From the IMG/VR virus record IMGVR_UViG_3300025649_000018, positions 1-20,579 of that record: 20,579 nt of DNA. One strand, written 5' to 3'. The position numbers and the translations under genes were made by a program. The notes below the pieces were generated by a model, which saw nothing but the letters and a program-made list of their open reading frames with translations, was not told where the DNA came from and did no database searches. Every line of letters starts with the position of its first letter. The first letter of the stretch is position 1. Below are positions 1 to 7,189 of the stretch, one piece after another. This DNA comes from a virus.

Positions 1-2
1 GA

Positions 3-386
3 AAAATAACACGGGTATTGGAGCCTGTGCCAGCTAAGATTAGTTCTGTAGAATACAATCCTTGGGCACACCAGATTGATGTGGATGTTGATGTTGTGGG
101 TGCAAACATTTCTACAGTTACGAAATGCACGAAATGCCATAAGGATAATGTGGATGTATATCTTCCCTGTTCTATTCCAACTGGTGCGAATGGAAGCTGG
201 GCGGATCTTGCGGACAAGTTATTAATGCCCCTAAATAGAGGAAATTTGTGTGCTACCGTTCGCGAATTTCCGTATATGCAAGAAGGCCATGTTGGGTTCC
301 TAGCTAATGGGTTGATCACTTTTATGTATAAATCAGCGCGTGTCCGTTGTTGTATTTTGCTGGCAGTGCGTGATCTATGGCAATAG
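3..386 (+). CDS. 3' end of an unrecognised protein (partial)
   Basis: The frame is open from base 3 to a TAG stop at 384-386 with no stop upstream, so this is probably the C-terminal part of a gene that starts before the window. A TTG at 18 could start translation but has no clear ribosome binding site. About 127 residues are visible. They include a CTKC pair (two cysteines two apart) near the visible start, further cysteines, and a hydrophobic, basic C-terminus. I do not recognise the family. Its place upstream of a DUF2213 protease gene would suit a portal- or minor-head-associated gene, but nothing in the sequence shows that. Its last 12 bases overlap the end of the convergent lysozyme-like gene. 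Confidence 0.45.
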   Translation, partial: KITRVLEPVPAKISSVEYNPWAHQIDVDVDVVGANISTVTKCTKCHKDNVDVYLPCSIPTGANGSWADLADKLLMPLNRGNLCATVREFPYMQEGHVGFLANGLITFMYKSARVRCCILLAVRDLWQ

Positions 387-794
387 GTATTTACGGCAAC
401 GCCCCCAGTAGGCCAACGTGTTCTCATCCCATGGCCCCGTCACCGGGTTGCCATTCCAGTGCCGCAGCCAATCTTGCACGCTCCCGTTGGGGTGGTAATG
501 CAGGCAGGATACCACGAACATCTGCATTGATTTCCTGATATCATTCCGATCAGCGTACGTGAATCGAATCGACAGTTTTTTCAGGCGACAAATTCGGTTC
601 GCGTCATCCACCCTGATCTTCCATATCTGAAGCGGCCCAATCGCTTTTCCGCCGTCACCTGGCCGTGGATGTAACTGCCCAGAACCCTCCACCATCCACA
701 CCACATGCAGCGCCACCCGCATGTCGTCCAGCTTCGCCCCCGCCGCACAAACACTCGATACTACCAAGACGATTACCACTGCCAGCATTCTCAT
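375..794 (-). CDS. Exported lysozyme-like (transglycosylase-fold) protein
   Basis: Predicted 139-residue exported peptidoglycan-active protein. The ATG at 794 is chosen over the one at 818 because GAGGAGG lies seven bases upstream of it. Residues 2-20 form a signal peptide (basic start, hydrophobic core, A-G-A before the likely cut). The mature part resembles lysozyme/SLT-like proteins: Glu36 in VEGSG is the candidate catalytic acid. It is followed by GDGGKAIGPLQI at about 47-58, like the substrate-cleft motif in these families, then VDDANRI. A WNG motif and a YW near the C-terminus also fit. It lies on the strand opposite to every other gene here, is richer in GC than its neighbours, and overlaps the end of the upstream gene tail to tail. 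It could be the phage endolysin, a late-acquired cargo gene, or a host-derived gene. Fold assignment is from motif recognition only. Confidence 0.7.
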   Translation of the reverse strand: MRMLAVVIVLVVSSVCAAGAKLDDMRVALHVVWMVEGSGQLHPRPGDGGKAIGPLQIWKIRVDDANRICRLKKLSIRFTYADRNDIRKSMQMFVVSCLHYHPNGSVQDWLRHWNGNPVTGPWDENTLAYWGRCRKYLLP

Positions 795-1147
795 TGTATT
801 TCCTCCTCTATAAGACACAAATCTTCTAACACGTTCCCCATATCGGTTATTTAGTACATGAACTTTAGCTTTAAGCTAGATAGTTAAGATTTTTTACGTT
901 TCAGCCCTATTACGCATAATATATAAGCCCCTAGCATCCCACGTAACAGCCTAACTCCTTTCCTCCTACCCCATAATACCCCCTAACGATTTCACGCCCT
1001 TATACGTAAGATTTTGGTATTTCTCAGCGCTTTAATATGTACGCGCGTAAGGGCCATGCGAAATTTATAGATTTGGGATGCAACAGGCGGTAAATTTTAA
1101 GCTGACGCTTGGTACGATTGGGATTGATTTATATAGGAGATGATACG
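795..1147. other. AT-rich intergenic region between divergent genes
   Basis: This gap of about 350 bases separates the minus-strand lysozyme gene from the + strand structural operon, so it should hold promoters for both. I see no coding sequence. Visible elements are: a perfect 6+1+6 palindrome TAGCTTTAAGCTA at 866-878; a 9-base direct repeat TAAGATTTT at 885-893 and 1006-1014; an inverted pair GCCCTTA (996-1002) and TAAGGGC (1048-1054); and an AT-rich core at 911-926. On the + strand, TTTACG (893-898) and CATAAT (915-920), 16 bases apart, are a weak promoter candidate. None of these is strong enough for a firm call. Confidence 0.4.
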
Positions 1148-2611
1148 ATGCTCAAAAATTCAGCAACGATGGGCAAAACGTTTCATCGCGTTGTCTGCAA
1201 TCTCAAACCAAAGGACATGAGGCTAGATAACTTACAGGGTAAAGAATATCTGGTTGTGCCTATGGTTATGCTACTGGAGGGGGTACACAACGGAAGCGAA
1301 GGGGCATATTTCTATCCTGCCAAAGAACTCAAGAAGCGCCCCATGATGTGGAATTCTAAACCCATTGTGGTTTATCATCCCAGTGAGCCTAGTGCCTGCT
1401 CCCCTTTGGTTCTCAATACGCGTGGTATCGGTACTATCATGAACACCAAATGCGTAAAAGGCAAACTGTCTGCTGAAGCTTGGTTGGATAAGGACCGGGT
1501 GGAATTGATTGATAATCGTATTTCGGATGCTATCACAAAGAAAGAAATATTGGAGGTGTCTACCGGGTTGTTTGCTGATAGTGACGAGACTCCAGGTGTG
1601 TGGAATGATGAAGAGTATCAGGGCACACTATCTAATATCGGCCCTGATCATCTAGCTATTCTGCCGGATCAAATTGGTGCGTGTTCTGTTGAGGATGGTG
1701 CTGGGTTATATCGTAACCAAGCCAATGAGAAAATACATATTTCCCCAGCTTGGTTAAAACGATTTGAAAACGAACAGTCGTCTAACGAGTTGCGGACTGC
1801 TTTGAACGAAGCCATCTATAAGGATGGTGAATACAATTGGGTGGAAGATGTTTTTGATACGTACTTTATCTATTCCACAGATAATGGCAACAAATTGTTC
1901 AAGCGTGATTTCAAGGCCGATGGTGATGTTATCACATTAGAAGGGTTGCCGGAGGAGGTGGTCCGAAAAATAAGTTATCCCGTAGCGAATGTAAACGTAC
2001 ACAACAAAAATGAAGTTGCTAATTTGAAAGGGAGTACAATGGATCGCACAAAAGCGATTAATAGTCTCATCGCCAATAAAGCAACCCAGTGGGAGGAAGA
2101 TGACCGTGAGTTTCTTAATGGGTTGAAGGATGAGCAGCTGGAGAAATTGGAGCCTGTGAAAAACGAGGAGAAAGAGACCAAGCCCAAAGCTAAGCCCGAA
2201 GCCAAGCCCGACGTGATTGACGATAAGGTGGAAAATAAGGAGACGCCGAAAGTCGAACCGCAAACGGATGAGGAGTATCTAAACTCTATGCCCCCGGCAT
2301 TTCGCAAGCGCTGGGAAACACTCGTTCATAACGAGGAGGCCGAGAAGGATCGGCTCATTGATATCATCACCAAGAACGAAAAGAGTAAGTTTACTCCGGA
2401 ATGGCTCAAGACGCAGGATGTTGAGATGCTACAAAATCTTGCCGTTCTGGCCAAAGACGAAATCACGGATACCCAAGACAACGTGCCAAATGTACTGCGT
2501 TTCAACTATGAAGGGCAGGGTGATCCCGTAGCCAACGGCGATACATCGAACGTGCCGAAGTTGGGTTTGCCTGTGACGTTCGACCAGAAGAAAGCGGAAA
2601 AGACAGCTTAG
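1148..2611 (+). CDS. DUF2213-type prohead protease with C-terminal scaffold region
   Basis: Predicted 487-residue capsid maturation protease fused to a scaffold. The start is the ATG at 1148 behind AGGAG at 1135-1139. A TTG at 1109 is in frame but lacks a binding site. The N-terminal ~200 residues match the DUF2213 phage family: LEGVHNGS, the Y-P-A-KEL stretch, KPIVVYHPS, EVSTGLFAD, and the signature GPDHLAILPDQIGACSVEDG. A middle section (about 210-290) has the WVEDVFDTYFIYS and ITLEGLPEEVVR pattern that often follows in this family. From about residue 298 the protein becomes highly charged, with a K/P/E-rich linker, like a scaffold. It comes first in the head operon, ahead of the decoration and major capsid genes, as expected. 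The proteolytic role of DUF2213 is inferred from family context; I did not identify catalytic residues. Confidence 0.85.
   Translation: MLKNSATMGKTFHRVVCNLKPKDMRLDNLQGKEYLVVPMVMLLEGVHNGSEGAYFYPAKELKKRPMMWNSKPIVVYHPSEPSACSPLVLNTRGIGTIMNTKCVKGKLSAEAWLDKDRVELIDNRISDAITKKEILEVSTGLFADSDETPGVWNDEEYQGTLSNIGPDHLAILPDQIGACSVEDGAGLYRNQANEKIHISPAWLKRFENEQSSNELRTALNEAIYKDGEYNWVEDVFDTYFIYSTDNGNKLFKRDFKADGDVITLEGLPEEVVRKISYPVANVNVHNKNEVANLKGSTMDRTKAINSLIANKATQWEEDDREFLNGLKDEQLEKLEPVKNEEKETKPKAKPEAKPDVIDDKVENKETPKVEPQTDEEYLNSMPPAFRKRWETLVHNEEAEKDRLIDIITKNEKSKFTPEWLKTQDVEMLQNLAVLAKDEITDTQDNVPNVLRFNYEGQGDPVANGDTSNVPKLGLPVTFDQKKAEKTA
2027..2041 (+). promoter_or_regulatory. Internal ribosome binding site and start for nested scaffold
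   Basis: AAAGGGAG followed by TACA and ATG, in frame within the protease gene. It is as good a site as those in front of the independent genes of this operon. It is preceded by an A/C-rich, probably unstructured stretch (1998-2010). Confidence 0.55.
2039..2611 (+). CDS. Nested in-frame scaffold protein (internal start)
   Basis: An in-frame ATG at 2039 inside the protease gene is preceded by a strong ribosome binding site, AAAGGGAG (2027-2034). It would yield the C-terminal 190 residues alone. The start sits at the change from the globular protease part to the charged, helical, K/P/E-rich part. That is the arrangement of lambda C and Nu3, where the scaffold is made from an internal start in the protease gene. 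The product would be a free capsid scaffold that fills the prohead and is later cleaved. What is seen: the start, its binding site and the composition change. What is inferred: that it is translated separately. The match between start position and domain edge makes chance less likely. Confidence 0.6.
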   Translation: MDRTKAINSLIANKATQWEEDDREFLNGLKDEQLEKLEPVKNEEKETKPKAKPEAKPDVIDDKVENKETPKVEPQTDEEYLNSMPPAFRKRWETLVHNEEAEKDRLIDIITKNEKSKFTPEWLKTQDVEMLQNLAVLAKDEITDTQDNVPNVLRFNYEGQGDPVANGDTSNVPKLGLPVTFDQKKAEKTA

Positions 2612-2670
2612 CATTATTGGTTGGGGCAATAACAAAAAAACAACAACACACGTAAATAGGAGATATGACA

Positions 2671-3117
2671 ATGGCACTTAGTAAGCAGATGATTGCCGTC
2701 AAAAACTTTGGTGGTGTGGTCTACCACGAGCGGGATGCCGCAGAGGCTGGGATTTATCCCGGCATGGCATTGAAAATCGACAGTGATGACGAGTACGCCA
2801 TCTTTGACACCGAGGGTGGTGATGGTCCTTTGGTCGTTGCGATTGAGGATGCCTTGCAAGGTAAAACAGTGAGCGATGTTTACGTTCTCGCCTATCCAGT
2901 GCGTGCAATACAATTCCGGGCTGGCGAAGAGTTTCACGGCCTCGTCCCTGCTGGACAGGATATCACGCACGGCGAAATGCTTACGCGAAATGATTCCGGG
3001 CTGTTCATCAGCAATTCCGACAGTGGTGATAAGGGCGATACAGTAGCCCAAGCGCTGGAGGATGAGGAAATCGGTAGTGGGGCAGACAGCGTGCTTGTGC
3101 GCATGGTAGCTGTGTAA
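2671..3117 (+). CDS. Putative capsid decoration/stabilisation protein
   Basis: A 148-residue protein between the protease/scaffold gene and the major capsid gene, the usual place for a decoration (cement) protein. An ATG at 2665 is also in frame, but AGGAG at 2658-2662 is only two bases from it and eight from the ATG at 2671, so 2671 is the better start. The sequence is acidic, glycine-rich and predicted to be mostly beta-strand, with stretches such as YPGMALKIDSDDEYAIFD, VYVLAYPVRAIQFRAGEEF and a C-terminal SVLVRMVAV, typical of small head-surface proteins. No catalytic motif or membrane segment is visible. An AT-rich hairpin (TTATTG 2614-2619 with CAATAA 2627-2632) and an A/C-rich leader precede it. 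The role rests mainly on position and overall character. Confidence 0.6.
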   Translation: MALSKQMIAVKNFGGVVYHERDAAEAGIYPGMALKIDSDDEYAIFDTEGGDGPLVVAIEDALQGKTVSDVYVLAYPVRAIQFRAGEEFHGLVPAGQDITHGEMLTRNDSGLFISNSDSGDKGDTVAQALEDEEIGSGADSVLVRMVAV

Positions 3118-3184
3118 CGATTAGTCAGGGATTGATCGTATCAAAACAAAACACAACAGATTACATTGAATGAAAGGAAGTAAA

Positions 3185-4279
3185 ATGGAGCGTCGAACTT
3201 TGAATGCACAGATTGGCGGATTGGACGGTCCCAGTCTCCTGAAGCTTATGGATGCTGAGGGCGATCCCGGTATTCTGCGTCCGTTTCAGCATGATGGTAA
3301 GTGTTACGTAGAATTGTGGAATAAAAGCAAAGGCGAACGGGAAACGCATCGGGTGCCCCACAATACAGCAACGTTGCCGCATGAGGTGTGGCTGGAAATC
3401 GATCAGACTGTTACGCGTGCTATGCGTAAGCGTCTGAAGGCTGTGGCTGATGTGGAAGAGGCCGGTCTCGTCCGCAACATTCCCAATGGTTTCGCCGTAC
3501 AGGCACTTATGACCCAGCGGGCCAGTCGTGTTGGGACTGCAAACCTTGGAATGGACCCGATGCAAACAGGTCCCAAGGATCGGCACGTGAACGATACGGT
3601 TCTGATTCCCCTGCCTTGTATTTGGGCTGATTGGGGTTTTGGAGCGCGTGAACTGGCCGTTAGTCGTCGAGGTGGATTGCCGTTGGATTTGGCTTCGGCA
3701 GAGGATCAGGCGTTTGCTTGTGCCGAACTAGCTGAGAAGATGCTTATCGGTAACAGCGAGTATGATCAGTATCAGTACATCGCCAATGCCAAGATTTGGG
3801 GTTATACCGATTTCACCTCGCGTGTTACAGGCACCATTACTATTCCGACTGCTGATGCTTGGGTTGGATCAACACTGTTGGGTGAACTTCTTACGGCTAT
3901 CCAGGCATTGATCGCGGTTAAGAAGTATGGCCCTTACATGATGTACCTGGCTCCGGCTTGGTCGCGGTATTTGGAAAACGATTATCTGTCCACGACTGCC
4001 GGACAGACGACCACAATCACCACACGTGAGCGTATTCTGAAACACGGCGAAATTCAGGATATTCGCAGCCTTGACTATCTGACAGGTTGGGACATTCTGC
4101 TCGTCCAGATGGAAACGGAAACCGTGCGTGAAATCATCGGCATGGATTGGACTACGGTTCAGTGGGAAGAGCAAGGTGGTAATTTGCTTAACTGGCGTAT
4201 CCTGGGAATTCGTGTGCCACAGATTCGCAGCGACTACGACGGGAACTGCGGTGTGTGCCATCTGACTGTCGCGACGTAG
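3185..4279 (+). CDS. Major capsid protein (HK97 fold, encapsulin-like branch)
   Basis: A 364-residue protein predicted to form the icosahedral shell. The ATG at 3185 is chosen because AAAGGAAG lies just before it; the ATG at 3170 has no binding site. It resembles the encapsulin-like branch of HK97-fold capsid proteins: a long N-terminal helical part with VWLEIDQTVTRAMRKRL, then DWGFGARELAVSRRGGLPLD (about residues 155-175), then an AEKMLIGN helix and the NAKIWGYTDF stretch. These parallel the E(R/L)..SRRGG.PLD and E..L..G pattern of that branch. The C-terminal part has the expected beta-rich capsid domain. Its size and its place after the decoration gene both fit. The leader at 3137-3168 is A/C-rich and unstructured, which would suit high expression. 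No head-type accessory insertion is obvious. Confidence 0.85.
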   Translation: MERRTLNAQIGGLDGPSLLKLMDAEGDPGILRPFQHDGKCYVELWNKSKGERETHRVPHNTATLPHEVWLEIDQTVTRAMRKRLKAVADVEEAGLVRNIPNGFAVQALMTQRASRVGTANLGMDPMQTGPKDRHVNDTVLIPLPCIWADWGFGARELAVSRRGGLPLDLASAEDQAFACAELAEKMLIGNSEYDQYQYIANAKIWGYTDFTSRVTGTITIPTADAWVGSTLLGELLTAIQALIAVKKYGPYMMYLAPAWSRYLENDYLSTTAGQTTTITTRERILKHGEIQDIRSLDYLTGWDILLVQMETETVREIIGMDWTTVQWEEQGGNLLNWRILGIRVPQIRSDYDGNCGVCHLTVAT

Positions 4280-4332
4280 TTCTAGTTGTGTTTTAGTGAA
4301 AGTTGATAATCTCGTTTGGAAAGGCGAATAAC

Positions 4333-4740
4333 ATGTTGTTTCGATTGAAGATGCAGGATGAGCAGGGTAATAAGGTTGGCATTCATATTGTGGGCGATAC
4401 GACTTATCATCCTGGGGATACGATTGAAAGTGCGGTTGATCTGTGCAAGCTTGTCCGTAACAAGTTTGAGTTGGTGGCTCCGGACGTCAACGTACCCCGT
4501 CCTGTGATTCCAGTAGTCACTTCCACCGAACGGAACGGAGGGGCGATGTTCGGCTTTCGCCCCTCCAGTTCCAAAGTGCTCAATTTAACAGAGGACTATC
4601 CGCAAGCGCAGGCGGTCGGCGTTGAGGTGTTGTATAATACGCAGACAAAACGGTTTGCGGTGAGGAAAGACAAGCACATCCTTGTTAGGGTGAGCAAGAT
4701 CGTATCGTTGGAAAACTATCTGGACGGACTTGTAAAGTAA
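4333..4740 (+). CDS. Hypothetical protein following the capsid gene
   Basis: A 135-residue protein starting at ATG 4333 behind GGAAAGG; a TTG at 4303 is in frame but unlikely. I do not recognise it. The N-terminal half looks like a small beta-strand domain (LFRLKMQDEQG, then HIVGDTTYHPGDTI). A proline-rich link (VPRPVIPVV) follows, and the C-terminal half is basic with a long strand pattern. There are no membrane segments or catalytic motifs. It is co-directional, lies 53 bases after the capsid gene and ends three bases before the next gene. A minor head protein or an adaptor is possible, but position is the only support. Confidence 0.6.
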   Translation: MLFRLKMQDEQGNKVGIHIVGDTTYHPGDTIESAVDLCKLVRNKFELVAPDVNVPRPVIPVVTSTERNGGAMFGFRPSSSKVLNLTEDYPQAQAVGVEVLYNTQTKRFAVRKDKHILVRVSKIVSLENYLDGLVK

Positions 4741-4743
4741 GCT

Positions 4744-5397
4744 ATGTCTGTTTGGACGATAGATCCTGTTTGGCTAGGTGGTGATGTGTTTATCATCGGC
4801 GGTGGCCATAGTTTGCAAAAGATGAAGTTTGATTGGTCGTTGTTACATGATGAACACACGATTGGATGTAATGATGCCTACAAATGGGGTGAGCGGGTTT
4901 GCAAACTATGTTTTTTTGGAGACATGACGTGGTATAAACACCACAGAGATAATTTGTCTCGATTCTCTAATCCAGTTTTTACCAACGTTACAGGACTTAA
5001 GAAGACTAAAGATTTGTGGTTGTGGTTTGTGAAGCGGTACGGTACGGGACTACATCCGGACGGTATTGGTTGGAATGGCAACACGGGTGCAGCTGCCATT
5101 AACCTAGCTATATTGTTGGGAGCCCAACGAATCTACTTATTGGGTTTTGATATGCAACGAATAGATGACAAATCTAATTGGCATGTTGATAACGTTAGAC
5201 CTGCGGCAACCGCACCCAAGATTTATGAAATGTTTGTTAGATGTTTCAAAAGGCTTGTGCACGATTGGAAAGCAAAGTTTTCTGATGTTGAAATCTACAA
5301 TGTTACAGATTGTAGTGCTTTGTCGTCTGATCTTATTCCTTGGCTGAATCCAACTGAGTTTTGGGCTGCGCGTACGTGTGAGAAAGGGATCGACTGA
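4744..5397 (+). CDS. DUF115/MptE-like Rossmann protein, putative transferase
   Basis: A 217-residue protein resembling the DUF115/MptE-like and Cst-type sialyltransferase-like Rossmann proteins. Seen: VFIIGGGHSL (15-24), a nucleotide-binding-type turn; HTIGCNDA (38-45); CFFGD (56-60); GNTGAAAINLA (112-122); RIYLLGFDM (129-137); and NWH (145-147). This order, G-G-G-x-S-L, then I-G-x-N-D-A, then a GN.G..A.NLA..LGA helix and L-L-G-F-D, is characteristic of the group. Such proteins bind nucleotide or nucleotide-sugar substrates; a glycosyl- or diphospho-transfer role is inference. No signal peptide or membrane segment is seen. It starts three bases after the preceding gene with only a weak binding site, and its stop overlaps the next start (TGATG), so it is translationally tied to the head operon. 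It might modify the capsid, the DNA or a host surface sugar. Confidence 0.65.
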   Translation: MSVWTIDPVWLGGDVFIIGGGHSLQKMKFDWSLLHDEHTIGCNDAYKWGERVCKLCFFGDMTWYKHHRDNLSRFSNPVFTNVTGLKKTKDLWLWFVKRYGTGLHPDGIGWNGNTGAAAINLAILLGAQRIYLLGFDMQRIDDKSNWHVDNVRPAATAPKIYEMFVRCFKRLVHDWKAKFSDVEIYNVTDCSALSSDLIPWLNPTEFWAARTCEKGID

Positions 5398-5807
5398 TGG
5401 CTGTCAGGACAACGGAAGCTTTGGTTGGCACAATAGTCGAGTTGGATTCGGATACGTCTGTTGATTCCATCATCACGGTTGCGAATGTCATCGTGACCAA
5501 ACATTGTACTGATACTGCTTTGACAGCGACTGAATTGGAATTGATTGAACGGTATCTAACGGCTCATTTGTATTCGTTGAAGTACAGGCGAACGATTTCG
5601 GAAAAAGTGAGTACAATCGCGGATACTTTTCAACATTCCGAGGATCTTGGTTTCAATTCGACGGAGTTTGGCCAAACTGCAATGAGGTTGGATTGGAGTG
5701 GCGCGCTTGCGGCACTGGACAAATCGATGAAAGAGGGTTTAGGGAGAACGGTTGACTTGGATTGGGCGGGTACAGAAAATCCCAATTCAACGGAAACCAG
5801 TTCATGA
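5397..5807 (+). CDS. Putative head-tail connector (adaptor)
   Basis: A 136-residue protein in the place of a gp6-like head-tail adaptor. The start overlaps the previous stop by one base (TGATG), with AAAGGG upstream. It is helical in the first half, with LTATELELIERYLTAHLYSL (about 42-61), followed by a sequence with SEDLGFNSTEFGQTAMRLDW, the typical GF.ST.yGQ.A..LD pattern I associate with small phage adaptor proteins. The tail end is acidic and probably flexible. It has no catalytic or membrane features. It would bind the portal ring to extend the neck. The family call is from pattern and position, not from a named domain match. Confidence 0.6.
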   Translation: MAVRTTEALVGTIVELDSDTSVDSIITVANVIVTKHCTDTALTATELELIERYLTAHLYSLKYRRTISEKVSTIADTFQHSEDLGFNSTEFGQTAMRLDWSGALAALDKSMKEGLGRTVDLDWAGTENPNSTETSS

Positions 5808-5816
5808 GGAGGCACA

Positions 5817-6173
5817 ATGGATAGTTCGCCATTAACACAGCTTGGGATTGGCGGTATTTTTTGCATCGTTGTTTTGAGGGAGGTTTTTGGATTTCTAAAT
5901 CGAACCAAGAGTAACGGAACCAAGGGTAACGGAAGTTTGAAACAAGTTGTGACTAGGGATGAGTTGGACCGCAAATTTAGCACTGTCCAACACACTGACA
6001 ATTGCCAACAGATAGTTAGACGGTTTGACATCATGTTTGAAACGATTGTTGCGCAGCGAAAGGAAGATTTGGAGGCACAGAAAGAAAATCGTACAGCACA
6101 GGACACTCAGTTTGAAAGAATGATAGTTACACTGAATAGGGTCCAGGTTTTGGTTGAGAAAACAGATGCCTAA
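5817..6173 (+). CDS. Small membrane-anchored coiled-coil protein
   Basis: A 118-residue protein behind a strong AGGAGG site (5807-5812). Residues 6-27 (LTQLGIGGIFCIVVLREVFGFL) form one hydrophobic segment. A polar linker rich in G, N and K follows, then a long charged helix from about residue 50 to the end, likely a coiled coil. It has one membrane segment with the long part on the other side. Small phage proteins like this are sometimes annotated as holin-like, but a holin would be expected near a lysis gene, and here the neighbours are neck genes. It could instead be a scaffolding or superinfection-related membrane protein. I cannot choose between these. The next gene overlaps its end by eight bases. 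Confidence 0.55.
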   Translation: MDSSPLTQLGIGGIFCIVVLREVFGFLNRTKSNGTKGNGSLKQVVTRDELDRKFSTVQHTDNCQQIVRRFDIMFETIVAQRKEDLEAQKENRTAQDTQFERMIVTLNRVQVLVEKTDA

Positions 6174-6528
6174 TAAAAGCCGTATCCAAAATCAGGATTG
6201 TGTGTATTGGCCCCTGGATCTCACTGAGTCTGGTGCTCAGAGTTTCAATAGCTATGGGGAGCCACAGTTTGCAACTCCTCAAGCGTTGAAATGTCGTTGG
6301 GAGGGAAGAATAGAAAAGTTTATGGATGATAAGGGAGAGGAGGTTGTAAGCAAAGCTGTAGTAATGGTGGATGGTGTTGCGGTGGGTGGTGTTTTGATGG
6401 AAGGTGAGTTGACGGATATAACGGACGCCGACAACCCATTGCTGAATGACGGAGCGTACCAAATCAAACGATACGATACAGTGCCCAATAGAAAAGCTAC
6501 TGTGATGTTTAGGTGGGCGTACTTGTAA
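6166..6528 (+). CDS. Putative head-closure/neck protein
   Basis: A 120-residue protein between the connector and the HK97 gp10-like gene, the slot of the head-closure (stopper) protein. The ATG at 6166 is preferred; an in-frame TTG at 6154 also exists. It overlaps the previous gene by eight bases. The sequence has QDCVYWP near the start, an AYGEPQF-like turn (YGEPQF), CRWEGRIEKFMDDKGEE, then SKAVVMVDG and VGGVLMEGEL, and a beta-rich end. The RW.........D..G.E..S.A.V.VD....GG pattern recurs in phage neck proteins. It probably forms a ring under the adaptor that seals the DNA. The function is inferred from pattern and place. Confidence 0.6.
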   Translation: MPNKSRIQNQDCVYWPLDLTESGAQSFNSYGEPQFATPQALKCRWEGRIEKFMDDKGEEVVSKAVVMVDGVAVGGVLMEGELTDITDADNPLLNDGAYQIKRYDTVPNRKATVMFRWAYL

Positions 6529-6890
6529 TGGCAAGGATAACACATGTTACTGGTGTTTCAAGTATCATGGCGAAACTCCGTGCGGTTGGCATGCAGCAGG
6601 GAATGCTTATGGAGGGACGTCTCAAAAGGGCCGGTTTGTTTGTTCAGCGGGAAAGTCAAAAAGTGGTGCCTGTGGAATATGCGGTGTTGAAAAATTCAGC
6701 CTTCACACGCAAATTGAAAGGGATTGGATTTACAGCTGATATTGCTGTTGGCTATACGGCTTTTTATGCTGCGTATGTCCACGAGGATTTGCAGGCTAGG
6801 CATAAACCGGGAAAGAAAGCAAAGTATCTTGAACATCCAGTAATAGAGAATCGCAGAAAGATACTTGCTATCATAGCGGGCACGATATGA
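6528..6890 (+). CDS. HK97 gp10-like neck/tail-completion protein
   Basis: A 120-residue protein. The start overlaps the previous stop (TAATG), with AGGTGGG upstream; a GTG at 6513 is in frame but less likely. It fits the HK97 gp10-like family: an N-terminal helix with LKRAGLFVQRESQKVVPVE, then VPVEYAVLKNSAFTR (about 44-58), then VGYTAFYAAYVHED (about 75-88), then HKPGKKAKYLEHPV and a C-terminal helix. The VP....L..S and VGY...YA..VHE motifs are the family's signature. It acts at the head-tail junction or in tail completion. Length and place (after head closure, before tail genes) agree. Confidence 0.8.
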   Translation: MARITHVTGVSSIMAKLRAVGMQQGMLMEGRLKRAGLFVQRESQKVVPVEYAVLKNSAFTRKLKGIGFTADIAVGYTAFYAAYVHEDLQARHKPGKKAKYLEHPVIENRRKILAIIAGTI

Positions 6891-6912
6891 CGTGGTATAA
6901 AGGGAGATAATT

Positions 6913-7188
6913 ATGGCGGGTACTTGGGACTTCAAGCTGGCTGTTGAGGATATTGAAAATCAGATTGTAAGGATCAACGCCACACGATCCGACGATGCCA
7001 CAAATCCTCCAACTACTGTATCTGTTGCTCTCAGCGCTGATATTTCAACCCCGGAATTGAAGTTGGCCGCTTTGGATAGGTTATGGGCAAAATACGAGAC
7101 TATCACAACCAAAGCTGCTGCGATTAAAAATGTTTTGGGTACGTTGGAAGCGGCAGCTAAAGCAAATTTTGAAGCACGGGAGGCATAA
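6913..7188 (+). CDS. Small hypothetical protein
   Basis: A 91-residue protein starting at ATG 6913, preceded by AAGGGAG about seven bases upstream. I do not recognise it. The first half is polar and rich in threonine and aspartate. The second half is an alanine/lysine-rich predicted helix ending in KANFEAREA. It has no cysteines and no membrane segment. It stands between the gp10-like gene and another small unknown gene, and stops two bases before the next start. A neck or tail accessory role is possible but unsupported. Confidence 0.6.
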   Translation: MAGTWDFKLAVEDIENQIVRINATRSDDATNPPTTVSVALSADISTPELKLAALDRLWAKYETITTKAAAIKNVLGTLEAAAKANFEAREA

Positions 7189-7189
7189 G

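Noticed and set aside
893-920. Sigma-70 promoter for the structural operon
   Set aside because: TTTACG and CATAAT are both imperfect and the region is AT-rich, so chance matches are expected; it is kept only as a note in the intergenic entry.
2614-2632. Terminator after the protease gene
   Set aside because: The hairpin stem is only six AT-rich pairs and is followed on the + strand by A residues rather than T residues.
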